A stretch of 64,000 nt of DNA, taken from NCBI GenBank assembly GCA_963710495.1, contig CAVQAI010000009.1:310001-374000 (forward strand), given 5' to 3'. Shown piece by piece: positions 1 through 8,672 of the stretch. This DNA comes from Bog-756 sp963710495 (GTDB taxonomy: Bacteria > Actinomycetota > Acidimicrobiia > Acidimicrobiales > RAAP-2). Under the pieces are notes generated by a model. The model was not told the origin of the DNA. It saw nothing but the letters and a program-made list of their open reading frames with translations, and searched no databases. The position numbers and the translations under genes were made by a program. Numbering within the stretch: the stretch's first letter is position 1; every line of letters starts with the position of its first letter.

Positions 1-2
1 CC

Positions 3-2294
3 GTGGCCGTACTCCTGGTCGTCCTCTTCCATGCCGGAGTGCCCGGACTCCGTGGGGGCTACATAGGCGTCGACGTGTTCTTCGTGATATCCGGGTTCGT
101 TATCACCGGCGTACTCCTACGGGAACGAGCGGTCGAGCACCGCACGTCCATCCTCGCCTTCTACGGTCGTCGGTGCCGACGCATCATTCCCGCTGCGACC
201 CTCGTCATCATCGTCACCGCCGTAGCTGCGTACGCCGTGCTCGGAGTCGTCGGGGGGGATCGAACTGCGGTCGACGGCAGATGGGCGGCCGTCTTCCTCG
301 CCAACTTCCATTTCGCATCCGTCGGAACGAACTATCTGACCGCCACACTGCCCCCGTCGCCCCTTCAGAACTACTGGTCGCTCGCTGTCGAGGAGCAGTT
401 CTATCTCGTCTACCCGACCCTGTTCGCCCTGGTGGCCTGGATGTCGATGCGAGTGGCATTCCGCATACGGATGGCGACCGGCCTGATCGTCGTGATCGTC
501 GCATCCTTCACCCTGTCCGTCCTCCAGACTGCAACGGAGTCCACGGTCGCCTACTTCTCTCCGTTCACCCGGGCATGGGAGTTGGCGCTCGGCGCGCTCG
601 TTGCTGTTTCGACGCCGGTCCTATTGCGCATGTCCCGCCGATTGGCAGCCTCGATGACGTGGGTCGGACTCGCTGCGATCCTGATGGCGGCATTTTGGTT
701 TACGAGCAACACGGCTTATCCCGGTTGGCACGTGGCAATTCCTGTCATCGGCTCCGCCCTCGTGATCGCCGCCGGAACGGTTGCCCCTCGCGGAGGAGCC
801 GAGACCCTCCTCCGCACCTATCCATTCCGGCATTTGGGACGGCTTTCCTACTCCCTTTACCTGTGGCATTGGCCGATCCTGATCTTGGCCGCCGAATCAG
901 CCGACAAGTCGACGCTTCCGTTGTCACAGGCCATGGGATGGTTGCTGCTGTCATTGGCGGCGTCCGTGGTGACGTACCACCTCGTCGAGAGTCCGATCCG
1001 GCATTTCAAGTTTGCCCTTGGTCACCGATGGGTCAGCGTGGGGTTGGGTCTGGGACTCGTCGTGATCACACTGTCCATTCTGACCGTGCAGCTTCAGGGG
1101 AATGGCGGCAACGACGTTGCAGCCTCCACTCCGAAGGGCATCGTCGCCAGCCAGTCGATCGACCAGGTCCAACAACTGGTCACCGCATCGCTGGCCGTCA
1201 GTTCGATTCCACCCCATCTGGTGCCCGCGTCGTGGGGTGGTCCTCCTCCGGGGTCCGGGTGCCTCCTCAGCGCCGGCCAGACCAGCATGACCGGCTGCAT
1301 CTTCGGGGACCCTCATGGCACTCACACCATGGTGATCTACGGCGATTCGCACGCTGCCATGTGGTTCCAAACCCTGAACGACATTGCGATCAGGGCACAG
1401 TGGAAGTTCATCATCATGTCCAAGGGAACATGCCCGATCGACATGTTGCATTTTGTAAATCCACCCGGATGGGGTGTGCGGGGTGGGGAGTGGCAAGCCT
1501 GTGACGAGTGGCACAATTCCGCCATCAAGGACATCAGCCAGATCGACCCCAACCTCCTCATCCTCACCCAGGAGGCAGGTTCCGGCCCCGGATACACCAG
1601 CACTCGCGCTGAGTGGGAGGGAGGCTTGGCGACGCTCCTCTCCGACATCAAAGCACGGCGTGCCCGAATCGTCGTCCTCGGCAACATTCCGCTTTCGCCA
1701 AAGGGCGGACCCACCTGTTTGGCGCAGCACCCGAATGACGTTCAGGTGTGCGCCGGTCGGTCCCCCGATCTCTACAGCCCCTGGCGCAAAGCGGAGCAGG
1801 CTGCGGCGGAGGCGCACGCCGCGAGCTACATAGACACGCTGCCCTGGTTCTGTTCGAGCGGCATCTGTCCCGCTGTGATCGGACAATTCAACGTCTATTT
1901 CGACATGTACCACGTGTCGAGTGCGTACGCCAACTACCTCGAAGTGGTTTTGGCCCATGCACTCCAGCTGCCAATCAGCACATCCGTAACTGTGACGATC
2001 CCGCCGACCGCCGAAATAATAAGTCCGATAAATGGGCAAACGGTCATGGGAGCCAGGGTCACCATCGATGCCAGGGGTTCGAGCAACCTGGTCGGCAACG
2101 TCCGGTTCGTCCTAACTGGTGGCCACTACAAGAAATCGGTGATCGGAAAGGCCGATTCCTCGATCGACGGTTTCATCTTGGTCTGGAACTCCACTCATGT
2201 CCCGAACGGCACGTACGTATTGCAGAGCCGGGCAACAGACGTTTTAGGAAAGATCACGTACAGCTCTGGCATCACCGTCACTGTTCACAATTGA
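3..2294 (+). CDS. Envelope O-acyltransferase (acyltransferase-3 + SGNH), 5' truncated by window
   Basis: Integral-membrane O-acyltransferase expected to carry acyl groups across the membrane and place them on an envelope glycan. The acyltransferase-3 domain fills about residues 1-360: the histidine of VLFHAG near residue 10, GVDVFFVISGF, the signature NYWSLAVEEQFYLVYP (about 123-138) and SLYLWHWPI (about 284). An extracytoplasmic SGNH domain follows, with GDSHA near 447 and DMYH near 634 as the nucleophile and Asp/His parts of its triad. The last 100 residues look like a bacterial Ig-like domain, an uncommon tail for OafA/YrhL proteins. The frame is open to the first base and relatives begin some residues earlier, so the true start lies outside the window. 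The acceptor sugar cannot be inferred. Confidence 0.9.
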   Translation: MAVLLVVLFHAGVPGLRGGYIGVDVFFVISGFVITGVLLRERAVEHRTSILAFYGRRCRRIIPAATLVIIVTAVAAYAVLGVVGGDRTAVDGRWAAVFLANFHFASVGTNYLTATLPPSPLQNYWSLAVEEQFYLVYPTLFALVAWMSMRVAFRIRMATGLIVVIVASFTLSVLQTATESTVAYFSPFTRAWELALGALVAVSTPVLLRMSRRLAASMTWVGLAAILMAAFWFTSNTAYPGWHVAIPVIGSALVIAAGTVAPRGGAETLLRTYPFRHLGRLSYSLYLWHWPILILAAESADKSTLPLSQAMGWLLLSLAASVVTYHLVESPIRHFKFALGHRWVSVGLGLGLVVITLSILTVQLQGNGGNDVAASTPKGIVASQSIDQVQQLVTASLAVSSIPPHLVPASWGGPPPGSGCLLSAGQTSMTGCIFGDPHGTHTMVIYGDSHAAMWFQTLNDIAIRAQWKFIIMSKGTCPIDMLHFVNPPGWGVRGGEWQACDEWHNSAIKDISQIDPNLLILTQEAGSGPGYTSTRAEWEGGLATLLSDIKARRARIVVLGNIPLSPKGGPTCLAQHPNDVQVCAGRSPDLYSPWRKAEQAAAEAHAASYIDTLPWFCSSGICPAVIGQFNVYFDMYHVSSAYANYLEVVLAHALQLPISTSVTVTIPPTAEIISPINGQTVMGARVTIDARGSSNLVGNVRFVLTGGHYKKSVIGKADSSIDGFILVWNSTHVPNGTYVLQSRATDVLGKITYSSGITVTVHN

Positions 2295-2300
2295 AAGCTA

Positions 2301-2306
2301 TAGCGT
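2301..2306 (+). promoter_or_regulatory. -10 box of a probable leaderless promoter
   Basis: TAGCGT lies six bases before the ATG at 2313 and could drive leaderless expression of the F420-type gene. The alternative is read-through from the acyltransferase, whose stop is only 18 bases upstream. Confidence 0.35.
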
Positions 2307-2312
2307 GGGGCC

Positions 2313-2753
2313 ATGCCAGTCGAAGGTGACTACGAGCCGAGCACGGCCGAGTGGGTCCGGAATCAGGTCGAGGCCTACGAACACTCCGGAGGCATCGAGG
2401 GTGCGACGCTGCGCGGGATGCCGGTGGTCATCCTGACAAGCCGGGGTGCTCGGTCCGGCAAGGTCCGAAAGACTCCGTTGATGCGCGTCGAGCACGACGG
2501 ATGCTACGCCCTCGTCGCCTCGCAGGGAGGTGCTCCGACGCATCCCCGGTGGTACTTCAACCTGGTGGCCGATCCCCACGTCGAGCTGCAGGACGGATCG
2601 GCCAAGTCCGACATGGTGGCCCGCCAGGTCACCGGCGACGAGAAGGCGGTCTGGTGGAATCGAGCAGTCGACGCGTACCCCGATTACGCCGATTACCAGC
2701 AGCGCACTGAACGTCAGATCCCCGTATTCGTCCTGGAGCCAGCTGCCCACTGA
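2313..2753 (+). CDS. F420-type nitroreductase-family (Ddn-like) oxidoreductase
   Basis: A 146-residue protein of the deazaflavin (F420)-dependent nitroreductase family, a split-barrel fold that reduces quinones or other small molecules with F420H2. The family signature is clear: TSRGARSGKVRKTPLMRV (about 42-59), which contributes cofactor phosphate contacts in relatives, and HPRWYFNLVADPHVEL (about 77-92). The length matches the family. It starts 18 bases after the acyltransferase stop with no convincing ribosome site. The physiological substrate is unknown; use of F420 is inferred from the family, and no F420 biosynthesis gene is in the window. Confidence 0.88.
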   Translation: MPVEGDYEPSTAEWVRNQVEAYEHSGGIEGATLRGMPVVILTSRGARSGKVRKTPLMRVEHDGCYALVASQGGAPTHPRWYFNLVADPHVELQDGSAKSDMVARQVTGDEKAVWWNRAVDAYPDYADYQQRTERQIPVFVLEPAAH

Positions 2754-2836
2754 ACCGACCCCGATGGCTGCTCCGACGGCGGCCGTCCGGCATTCCGGCC
2801 TCCGCCTTCACCATTACCCGGCTGGCAATCAACCGA

Positions 2837-2883
2837 GCTTCTGCATCATGGCGGGCGTCTGCATCATGCGGGCTTCTGCATCA
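2837..2883. repeat. 17-18 bp array overlapping a stop codon (3 copies)
   Basis: Three copies of a GCNTCTGCATCATGCGG-like word (2837-2854, 2855-2871, 2872-2883). The last copy contains the end of the minus-strand methyltransferase, including its TGA. Read on the minus strand, the copies repeat the terminal coding words (MMQKPA, MMQTPA, MMQKLG), so the array looks like outward duplication of the gene's own 3' end. Confidence 0.7.
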
Positions 2884-3866
2884 ACAGGGCGAGCAGGTAG
2901 CAGGACTCGACATCGAAATACACGCCGTAGTTCCCGGCCAGCGCGACCGGGTCGAAACGACCCTCGGCGACGGCCCGACCGCCCCAGTTGAGACCGCGCT
3001 CGGTCAGGACATTGAACCCGGCTCGCCTCACCTTCTGCCGTAGCTGATCGAGCGTGTACTCGACTTCGTGATCGGGGTCGATGAACGAATCCTGTTGGAG
3101 GCGGCAGACCCGACCGTTCGGGGTATCGATGGCCAAATGCCCCCCGGGCTTGAGGATCCGCATGCACTCCTTTAGGACGAGATCTCCGTCAGCCTCGGAG
3201 ACGTGCTCGATCGACTGGCCGCTGTAGACGAGGCCGACAGAACCGTCGTCGGCGAACGAGAGATCGGACATCGACCGGTACTCGTAGCGAACTCGCCCGC
3301 GCTCGGTCTCCCTCGTCTCGAACCTGTCCGAGTGGTAGAGAGGGTGGCGGTCGTCGGGGGGCAGGTCCACTACCACCAGCTCCTCGAACTCGTAGGGGTA
3401 CCCGAGGACGACAAGGGCACCCCGCGGGTCGATGGTGTGCCCCCCGCCCAGGTCGACGATCCGCCGCGCCTGAGGAAGACCAGCGATGAACTCACAACGA
3501 CTGGCGTGCAGCGAACTGTGCAAACTGGCCGGTCCAACCGGCACCATGGTGCGATACTCGCTCGAACAACGGATGCGATCGATCATGTCGCCGCGGGTCA
3601 TGGTCCCGTTGACGATGGCACCGGCCTGCTCAGCTCCACGCCGGCTCGTCAGGGTCGCGACGCAGTAACACGTTGTAGGCGAACCGCACGGCCTGGCGTG
3701 GGGCCAGCTGCTCGAATGGGGGGTCGAGCAGCTTGGTCGCCTCCCGCCGGGCTCGCCGACCCACCCGCCTGAGCTGCGGCAGGACTTGCGCTGCGGTCGA
3801 GGCGCCCGAGGGACCAGAAGGTGAACCGGGATCCGCCGGGGAGGTCGTCTCCTCGTCAGCGCTCAC
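2864..3866 (-). pseudogene. DUF4214-methyltransferase, frameshifted (class I SAM-dependent methyltransferase)
   Basis: One gene in two frames. The 5' part (3866 to about 3635) starts at GTG behind an AAGGAGG ribosome site and encodes the start of a DUF4214 motif (AYNVLLRRDPDEPAW). Dropping one base near 3630-3637 continues it as EQAGAIVNGTMTRGDMIDRI and then a Rossmann methyltransferase: VDLGGGHTIDP (motif I), GQSIEHV and LKPGGHLAIDTPN. The 3' part alone is open from 3601 to 2864 (245 aa). DUF4214 domains often sit on extracytoplasmic or glycan-related proteins, so an envelope-sugar role is possible. A sequence error is likelier than decay because both halves are well preserved. Confidence 0.75.
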
Positions 3867-4007
3867 GTTCCTCCTTGACCGTCGTGGGGCGATGCGAACC
3901 TACCATCGTCCCTATCGTTTCCCCTCGTCTGCCGATCTTCTTGCGAGGCAATCTCAGCTTGATCTCGCCCCGGTGCGGCGACTTCCGCCTCGCCCGCTAT
4001 CGGCGGT

Positions 4008-4013
4008 TACGCT
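4008..4013 (+). promoter_or_regulatory. -10 box, leaderless promoter for the Gfo/Idh gene
   Basis: TACGCT ends seven bases before the ATG at 4021. That spacing puts the transcript start at or next to the start codon. No ribosome site is present, which fits leaderless translation. Confidence 0.5.
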
Positions 4014-4020
4014 GACGCCC

Positions 4021-5135
4021 ATGTCAGGCCTGGGTGATCGTCCACGTATCGGAATCGTAGGCGCCGGCAACATCGCGTCGCTCAACGTGAACGGGTACCT
4101 CGCCGATCCGCGCTGCGACGTCGTCTCAGTGTGCGACCCGGTCGAGGGCCGAGCAGCGGCCGCGGTGGAAGCCTGGGGTGCGATCCGCTCGTTCACCTCC
4201 CTGGATGAGATGCTGAGCCGATCCCGACCTCGACGCGGTCGAAATCCTCACGCCCACCCACCTCCACCGCGACCACGTGCTGGCCGCGGTGGGCGCCGGC
4301 AAGCACGTCTCGTGCCAGAAGCCCATCGCCAACACGGTCTCCGATGCGCTCGCCATGGAGAAGGCAGCAGCCGACGCCGGAGTCATCTTCCGGATCAGTG
4401 AGTGCTTCCGCCACTACCCCCCGCTCGAGCGGGCCAAGCAGCTGATCCAGCAAGGGAGCCATCGGGACACCCACGCATGCCCGGATCCGCACGGTCGTAG
4501 GCCAGACGGACTCCGAGTTCCAGGCTGGGTTGAAAGCCGACGGTTACACCTGGCGGATGAACAACCAGAGTCCAGGCGGTCACCTCTTCGACGACATGAT
4601 CCACAAGTACGCCGTCGCCCTGTGGCTCTTCGACCAGGACATCGTGTCGGTGCAGGCGTTGGTCCGGCGGCGTGACTTCTTCTTCGAGCCCTGCGCAGCC
4701 ATCTTCGAGTACGAGGAGCCAGGGCTGCTCGGCGCCATGGAGGTGTCCTACGCCCCGGCCATGTGGATGCGGTCCTCCTTCTACGGAGCCGACGAGTTCT
4801 TCGAGATCCAGGGTGACGAGGGATTCCTCTGGGTCACCCGGTGCACGGGCGAAATGCTCGACCTGCCCGCCGTGGTGCTGTACCAGGGGCACCGTGACAG
4901 TCAGACAACGACGACATTCAGCGAAGTCCCCTCAGCCTGGAACCTCGGGTTCGACCGCTCGGCCTCTCACTTCATCGACACGCTGGTCGATGGCGTGCCC
5001 GCCCAAATGAGCGCGGCCGAGGCGGCCAAAGCCCTCCAGCTGTGCTTCGCCGTCTACCAGGCAGGAAACACCGGGCAGGCTGTCGACCCCCGGACCATTA
5101 CCGGTGCCGTCATTCCCGACGGTTGGCCTCGGTGA
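4021..5135 (+). pseudogene. Gfo/Idh/MocA family oxidoreductase, two single-base frameshifts
   Basis: NAD(P)-dependent sugar-type dehydrogenase. The Rossmann start is IGIVGAGNIASLNVNGYL (about residues 9-26). A surplus C at 4218/4219 breaks the frame; removing it restores SDPDLDAVEILTPTHLH, the classic second motif, followed by GKHVSCQKPIA (the EKP-type lysine region). A surplus G at 4454-4456 breaks it again; removing it restores QQGAIGTPTHARIRTVVG and then the substrate domain (MNNQSPGGHLFDDMIHKY), intact to the TGA at 5135. Corrected length is 370 residues, normal for the family. Its stop overlaps the GTG of the next gene, so the two would be coupled. Probable sequence errors rather than a dead gene. 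Confidence 0.8.
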
Positions 5136-5528
5136 GCGTCACCGGGCTCGGTAACTTGGCGGTGAAGGTCTCCGATCTCGACGCTGCGGTGTCCTTCTAC
5201 GAACGGGCGGGGGCAACCGTCTCCGACCGCGGTCCCTGGTTCGGTGGCGAGCGGGCCGACGCCCGCCTCGGCCCGGTGCTGATCACACTTTTCACCCGGG
5301 CCATCTACGAGGACTCTCTGCTCCTCCCTCCGGACAGCTTTCTCCACGTCGCCCTCTTCACCGACGACCTCGACACGGAGCTGGCCGGGCCACTCCGTCC
5401 TCTGGGGACCCGAAGAGGTCAGTGGGGCTTTCGGTCGCCGGCGGATCGCCTTCGTCGAGGCTCCCGGCAATACCCGTCTCGAGTTCATGGAACAGCTGGA
5501 GCCCCCACCGGCGGAGGCTGGCCCATGA
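5132..5528 (+). pseudogene. VOC (glyoxalase/dioxygenase-fold) protein, frameshifted
   Basis: Small vicinal-oxygen-chelate protein starting at GTG 5132, overlapping the preceding stop. It reads LGNLAVKVSDLDAAVSFYER at the N-terminus, the usual VOC opening. A surplus C at 5390/5391 shifts the frame; without it the chain continues GHSVLWGPEEVSGAFGRRRI, then FVEAPGNTRLEFMEQL, the C-terminal VOC strand with its metal-ligand glutamate, and stops at a TGA overlapping the next ATG. Corrected length is about 131 residues. Substrate unknown; the neighbours suggest a sugar or sugar-derived compound. Confidence 0.72.
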
Positions 5529-5905
5529 AATTGACCCGCATCCTGCATCACAGCGTCAACGTGGAGGGCCGTCTGGCCGAATCCGATGCCTTCTACCGGC
5601 GAATGAACCTCCAGGGCCTGACCCGGCCGGACATTCCCGGAGTCGGGGGCCGTTGGTTTGCCGCCGGCGCGGCCCAAGTCCACCTGGTAGATGCCCCGCA
5701 GGGTTCCGATATGATCCGACCGACCGGTCCCCACGTCTGCTTCGGCGTCGAGGACCTCGACGCCGCCATCACTGAGCTCGAACAGGAGGGCGTTCCCTAC
5801 GTCCGGGGCGCTCAAGGCGCTGTCGTGCAGATCTGGATTGCGGATCCGGCCGGGAACACCATCGAGCTGCAGCAGGATCCCGAAGTCACGCACACGTCCG
5901 AGTAG
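5525..5905 (+). CDS. VOC family protein (glyoxalase/bleomycin resistance fold)
   Basis: 126-residue VOC protein, one beta-alpha-beta-beta-beta pair. It opens with ILHHSVNVEGRLAESDAFYR, has GPHVCFGVEDLDAAITEL (about 67-84) in the middle, and ends IADPAGNTIELQQ, where the terminal glutamate is the usual metal ligand. The ATG overlaps the TGA of the preceding VOC gene by the ATGA arrangement, so the pair is translationally coupled and may act as a heterodimer or on successive intermediates. Intact, unlike its three upstream neighbours. Confidence 0.85.
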   Translation: MKLTRILHHSVNVEGRLAESDAFYRRMNLQGLTRPDIPGVGGRWFAAGAAQVHLVDAPQGSDMIRPTGPHVCFGVEDLDAAITELEQEGVPYVRGAQGAVVQIWIADPAGNTIELQQDPEVTHTSE

Positions 5906-6003
5906 GTCGCCCCAGCGGATCGGTTCACAGGTTGCTTCTCTATCTGAGGGAGCCGTTCCGCAGCTCATCTGTATGGAGCCGTTCCGCAGCTCCCCTGCTT
6001 GAC

Positions 6004-6057
6004 GTCGCCTCTGTTGATCAGGTCGCCTCTGTTGATCAGGTCGCCTCTGTTGATCAC
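6004..6057. repeat. 18 bp tandem array, 3 copies
   Basis: GTCGCCTCTGTTGATCAG occurs three times head to tail (6004-6021, 6022-6039, 6040-6057), the last copy differing only in its final base. Such near-identity suggests recent expansion. Confidence 0.9.
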
Positions 6058-6142
6058 ACAATCGCCCCCCAGTGGAATCCCTCCTCGATGCCTGCCAATC
6101 GTTGCATCCGGTTGTGACAGCGGGACATTCATGGGCCTCCGA

Positions 6143-6175
6143 TCGCTCACCGGTCGCTCACCGGTCGCTCACCGG
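6143..6175. repeat. 11 bp tandem array, 3 copies
   Basis: TCGCTCACCGG repeated exactly three times, about 90 bases upstream of the HNH endonuclease start. Confidence 0.85.
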
Positions 6176-6267
6176 GGTCGTCGGCCTGCGATCCCGGTGC
6201 CAGAGGATGGCCGGGGACCCGTTCCTCAGGGCCCGAAGGCGTCACACCGGGGTGGTGGACTGGATCC

Positions 6268-7416
6268 ATGGAACTCGAGGCCCTCTCCTCGTCGATTGAC
6301 CGGTTGGTCGGGTCGGGCCCGGCCGCCTGGGCCGATGGGGAGTCGATGGAGCTCCTCCAGCGTGAGCTGGCCCGCCTCGAGGCCTTCGTGACCACGGCGG
6401 CGGCCGCCTTCGATGCCTCCGGGGCCTGGGCCCCCGACGGGGCCCAGACGGCGGCGGCCTGGCTCGCCACCCGGTGCCGGCTCCCGAAGGGTCAGGCCCG
6501 GCGTCTGGTGAGCCGGGGTCGCCGGCTGCGCCAGCTCCCCGCCTGTGAGAAGGCCTGGTCGGCCGGGGAGATCACCGGGGCCCACGTGGACACCATCGCC
6601 GCCTTGGGCCGGTCGGCCACCGAGGCGGCCCTGCACCGGGACGAATCGATGCTGGTCGACCAGGCCCGCACCCTCCGCTACGAGTCCTTCGTCCGGGCCA
6701 CCGCCTACTGGGAGCAGTTGGCCGACCCCGACGGCACCGAGGAGCAGGCCGAGGCGGCCCGCGCCCGGCGTGACGTGTACCTCGAGGCCAGCTTTGGCGG
6801 CCGGTGGCTGGGCAAGATCACCCTCGACCCCATCGCCGGGGCCATCGTCGGCGGGGAGCTCGAACGCCTCGAGCGCCAGCTGTTCGAGGCCGACTGGGCC
6901 GAGGCCCGCACCGAGCTCGGACGGGACCCGGCGGTCGGCGAGCTCGGCCGGACCCCGGGCCAGCGCCGGGCCGACGCCTTGGTCGAGATGGCCACCCGCT
7001 CGCGGACCGCTCCCGAGGGTGGGCGTCGCCCCGCCCCCCTGTTCAGCGTGCTGGTGGACTACCCGACACTGACCGGACGGGTGTGCGAGCTGGCCCAGGG
7101 CCTGGCCCTCACCCCGGGGTCCCTGCTCCCCTGGCTGGATGCGGCCTCGTTCGAGCGGGCCGTGTTCGGGCCCGAGGGCCGGGTCGAGGTCTCGGCCACG
7201 GCCCGCCTGTTCACCGGGGCCACCCGCCGGGCCATCGAGCTGCGGGACCGGGAGTGCACCCATCCCTACTGTGACAAGCCGGCCTGCGACTGCGATGTCG
7301 ACCACATCCTGCCTTTTGCCGCCGGTGGCCTCACCACCCAGGAGAACGGGCGCGTGCGCTGCCCATTCCACAACCGGCTGCGGAACCAACGGCCGCCGCC
7401 ATCCAACAGTCCATAA
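6268..7416 (+). CDS. DUF222 / HNH endonuclease domain protein (13E12-repeat family)
   Basis: 382-residue member of the actinobacterial DUF222-HNH family. The alanine- and arginine-rich helical DUF222 domain covers about residues 1-240. The C-terminal HNH nuclease motif is RECTHPYCDKPACDCDVDHI...NGRVRCPFHNRLRN (about 325-370), with paired cysteines for structural zinc and the histidine/asparagine ligands of the metal-binding nuclease core. These genes are abundant and multicopy in mycobacteria and Acidimicrobiia and sometimes behave as mobile units, but no flanking repeats indicate an inserted element here. The ATG at 6268 has only a weak upstream GGTGG. Biological role unproven. Confidence 0.9.
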   Translation: MELEALSSSIDRLVGSGPAAWADGESMELLQRELARLEAFVTTAAAAFDASGAWAPDGAQTAAAWLATRCRLPKGQARRLVSRGRRLRQLPACEKAWSAGEITGAHVDTIAALGRSATEAALHRDESMLVDQARTLRYESFVRATAYWEQLADPDGTEEQAEAARARRDVYLEASFGGRWLGKITLDPIAGAIVGGELERLERQLFEADWAEARTELGRDPAVGELGRTPGQRRADALVEMATRSRTAPEGGRRPAPLFSVLVDYPTLTGRVCELAQGLALTPGSLLPWLDAASFERAVFGPEGRVEVSATARLFTGATRRAIELRDRECTHPYCDKPACDCDVDHILPFAAGGLTTQENGRVRCPFHNRLRNQRPPPSNSP

Positions 7417-7419
7417 GGC

Positions 7420-7456
7420 CTCAGTTCGATTCAGTTCGAGTCATCAGCTCGAGCCC
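7420..7456. repeat. Decayed 10-11 bp repeat between convergent genes
   Basis: CTCAGTTCGAT, TCAGTTCGAG and TCATCAGCTCGAG follow one another in the 50 bp gap between the HNH gene and the convergent P450. Confidence 0.5.
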
Positions 7457-7466
7457 GTACCAAACA

Positions 7467-8672
7467 CTAGGTAGCGCGGCGCACGGGCACGCTCGAATAC
7501 CCGGCCACGTTCGACATCTGGACCCGGCCGCACCCGTGTTCGTCCACCTCGTACCGCGGCAGCCGACGGGCCAGTTCCTCGATCGCGATCCGGCTCTCCA
7601 TGCGGGCCAGTGCTGCACCGAGGCAGCTGTGGATGCCATAGCCGAAGCCGATCGACAGGCTTGGCGGGCGCCCGATGTCGAAGATGTCGGGCCGGTCGTA
7701 GAAGCGTTCGTCACGCGTAGCCGAGCCCGTGACCAGGATGGTCGGGAACCCGGCCGGCACGGTGACCTCGCCGTAAGTGGCTTCGCGGAAAGAGAACCGG
7801 CCCTGGTACTGGGAGGGCGGCCAGTAGCGGAGGACCTCCTCGACAGCGCCTGGGATGGTGGATGGGTCGACGAGCACCTTCTGCCACTCCCCCGGGTAGC
7901 GAGCGAACAAGACGACGGCGTTTCCCACCAACTTGGTGACCGTCTCCGCGCCCGCGCCGCCGAGCAGTGAGGCGAACCCTGCGATCTCCGAGTCGGTCAA
8001 CCGGGTGGCGCAGTCGTCGCCCCGCTCCACTTCCGCAGCGATCAACCGGCTGATCATGTCGTCGGCCGGATTCCGCCGCTTGGCGGCCACCAACTCCTGG
8101 AAGTAGGCGACAGTCTCGATGGCGGCCGCCACACCCTCGGTGGTGGGATCCATCATTCCCGCCTCGCGGTGGAGCATGGCGTCCAGCCAATGGCGGATCT
8201 GTTGCCGGTCTTCCGCCGGAACGCCGAGCATCCGAGAGATGATCTCGACGGGGAAGGGCCCCGAGAACTCTCCGACTGCATCGAACGCCCGGATGTCACA
8301 CTCATCCAAAAAGCCGACGATAACGTCTCGGATCATCGGTTCGAGTCCCGAAACCGCACGCGGGGTGAAGGCGCGGCTGACCAGTGCCCGCAACCGATCG
8401 TGCTCAGGTGGGTCCATCATGATGATGCTCTGCAACCGTTGGATCAGCTCGGGTGGCTTGCTCAAGGTCGACAGATCGACGCCATGACTCGACGAGAAGG
8501 TCTGCCACTCCTTGTGTGCATCGCACACGTCCTCGTAGCGGAAGAGCGCCCAGAAGCCGTACTTCTGGCTGAAGAAAACCGGCGCCTCGTCCCGCATCCT
8601 CCGGTACAGGTCATAGGGATCGTCGAAGTATTCAGCGGAGAAGGGGTCGAACTCGGCGGTGGTCACGGTCAC
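7467..8672 (-). CDS. Cytochrome P450 monooxygenase
   Basis: Soluble bacterial P450, 401 residues, hydroxylating an unknown hydrophobic substrate using electrons from a ferredoxin. The heme-binding loop GFGYGIHSCLGAALAR carries the thiolate ligand Cys350; the I-helix oxygen-activation segment is GGAGAETVT and the K-helix ExxR is EEVLR. PDIFDIGRPPSLSIGFGYG gives the usual meander before the heme loop. It starts at GTG 8672, overlapping the TGA of the upstream amidohydrolase, so the two are co-translated and probably act on the same pathway. Candidate redox partners are the small ferredoxins at 26.5 and 42.3 kb. Confidence 0.95.
   Translation of the reverse strand: MTVTTAEFDPFSAEYFDDPYDLYRRMRDEAPVFFSQKYGFWALFRYEDVCDAHKEWQTFSSSHGVDLSTLSKPPELIQRLQSIIMMDPPEHDRLRALVSRAFTPRAVSGLEPMIRDVIVGFLDECDIRAFDAVGEFSGPFPVEIISRMLGVPAEDRQQIRHWLDAMLHREAGMMDPTTEGVAAAIETVAYFQELVAAKRRNPADDMISRLIAAEVERGDDCATRLTDSEIAGFASLLGGAGAETVTKLVGNAVVLFARYPGEWQKVLVDPSTIPGAVEEVLRYWPPSQYQGRFSFREATYGEVTVPAGFPTILVTGSATRDERFYDRPDIFDIGRPPSLSIGFGYGIHSCLGAALARMESRIAIEELARRLPRYEVDEHGCGRVQMSNVAGYSSVPVRRAT

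Larger units (their letters stand above)
5906..6267. other. Gene-free 362 bp carrying three unrelated short arrays
   Basis: No credible gene between the VOC protein and the HNH gene. The segment holds three separate tandem or direct repeats: an 18 bp pair GGAGCCGTTCCGCAGCTC at 5949-5966 and 5975-5992, a perfect 18 bp x3 array at 6004-6057, and an 11 bp x3 array at 6143-6175. I see no clear terminator or promoter. Confidence 0.6.

Noticed and set aside
951..2039. Long minus-strand open frame inside the acyltransferase gene
   Set aside because: Antisense shadow typical of high-GC DNA; no ribosome site and no recognisable domain, while the plus-strand gene is clear.
6004..6057. CRISPR array
   Set aside because: Units are directly abutting with no unique spacers, and no cas genes occur in the window; the same applies to the other arrays.
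6226..7389. 387-codon antisense frame to the HNH gene
   Set aside because: Mirror frame of a GC-rich gene, low-complexity glycine/arginine content, no family resemblance.
6268..7416. HNH gene as a homing or mobile element
   Set aside because: No flanking target duplication, intron or inverted repeats visible; treated as an ordinary DUF222-HNH gene.
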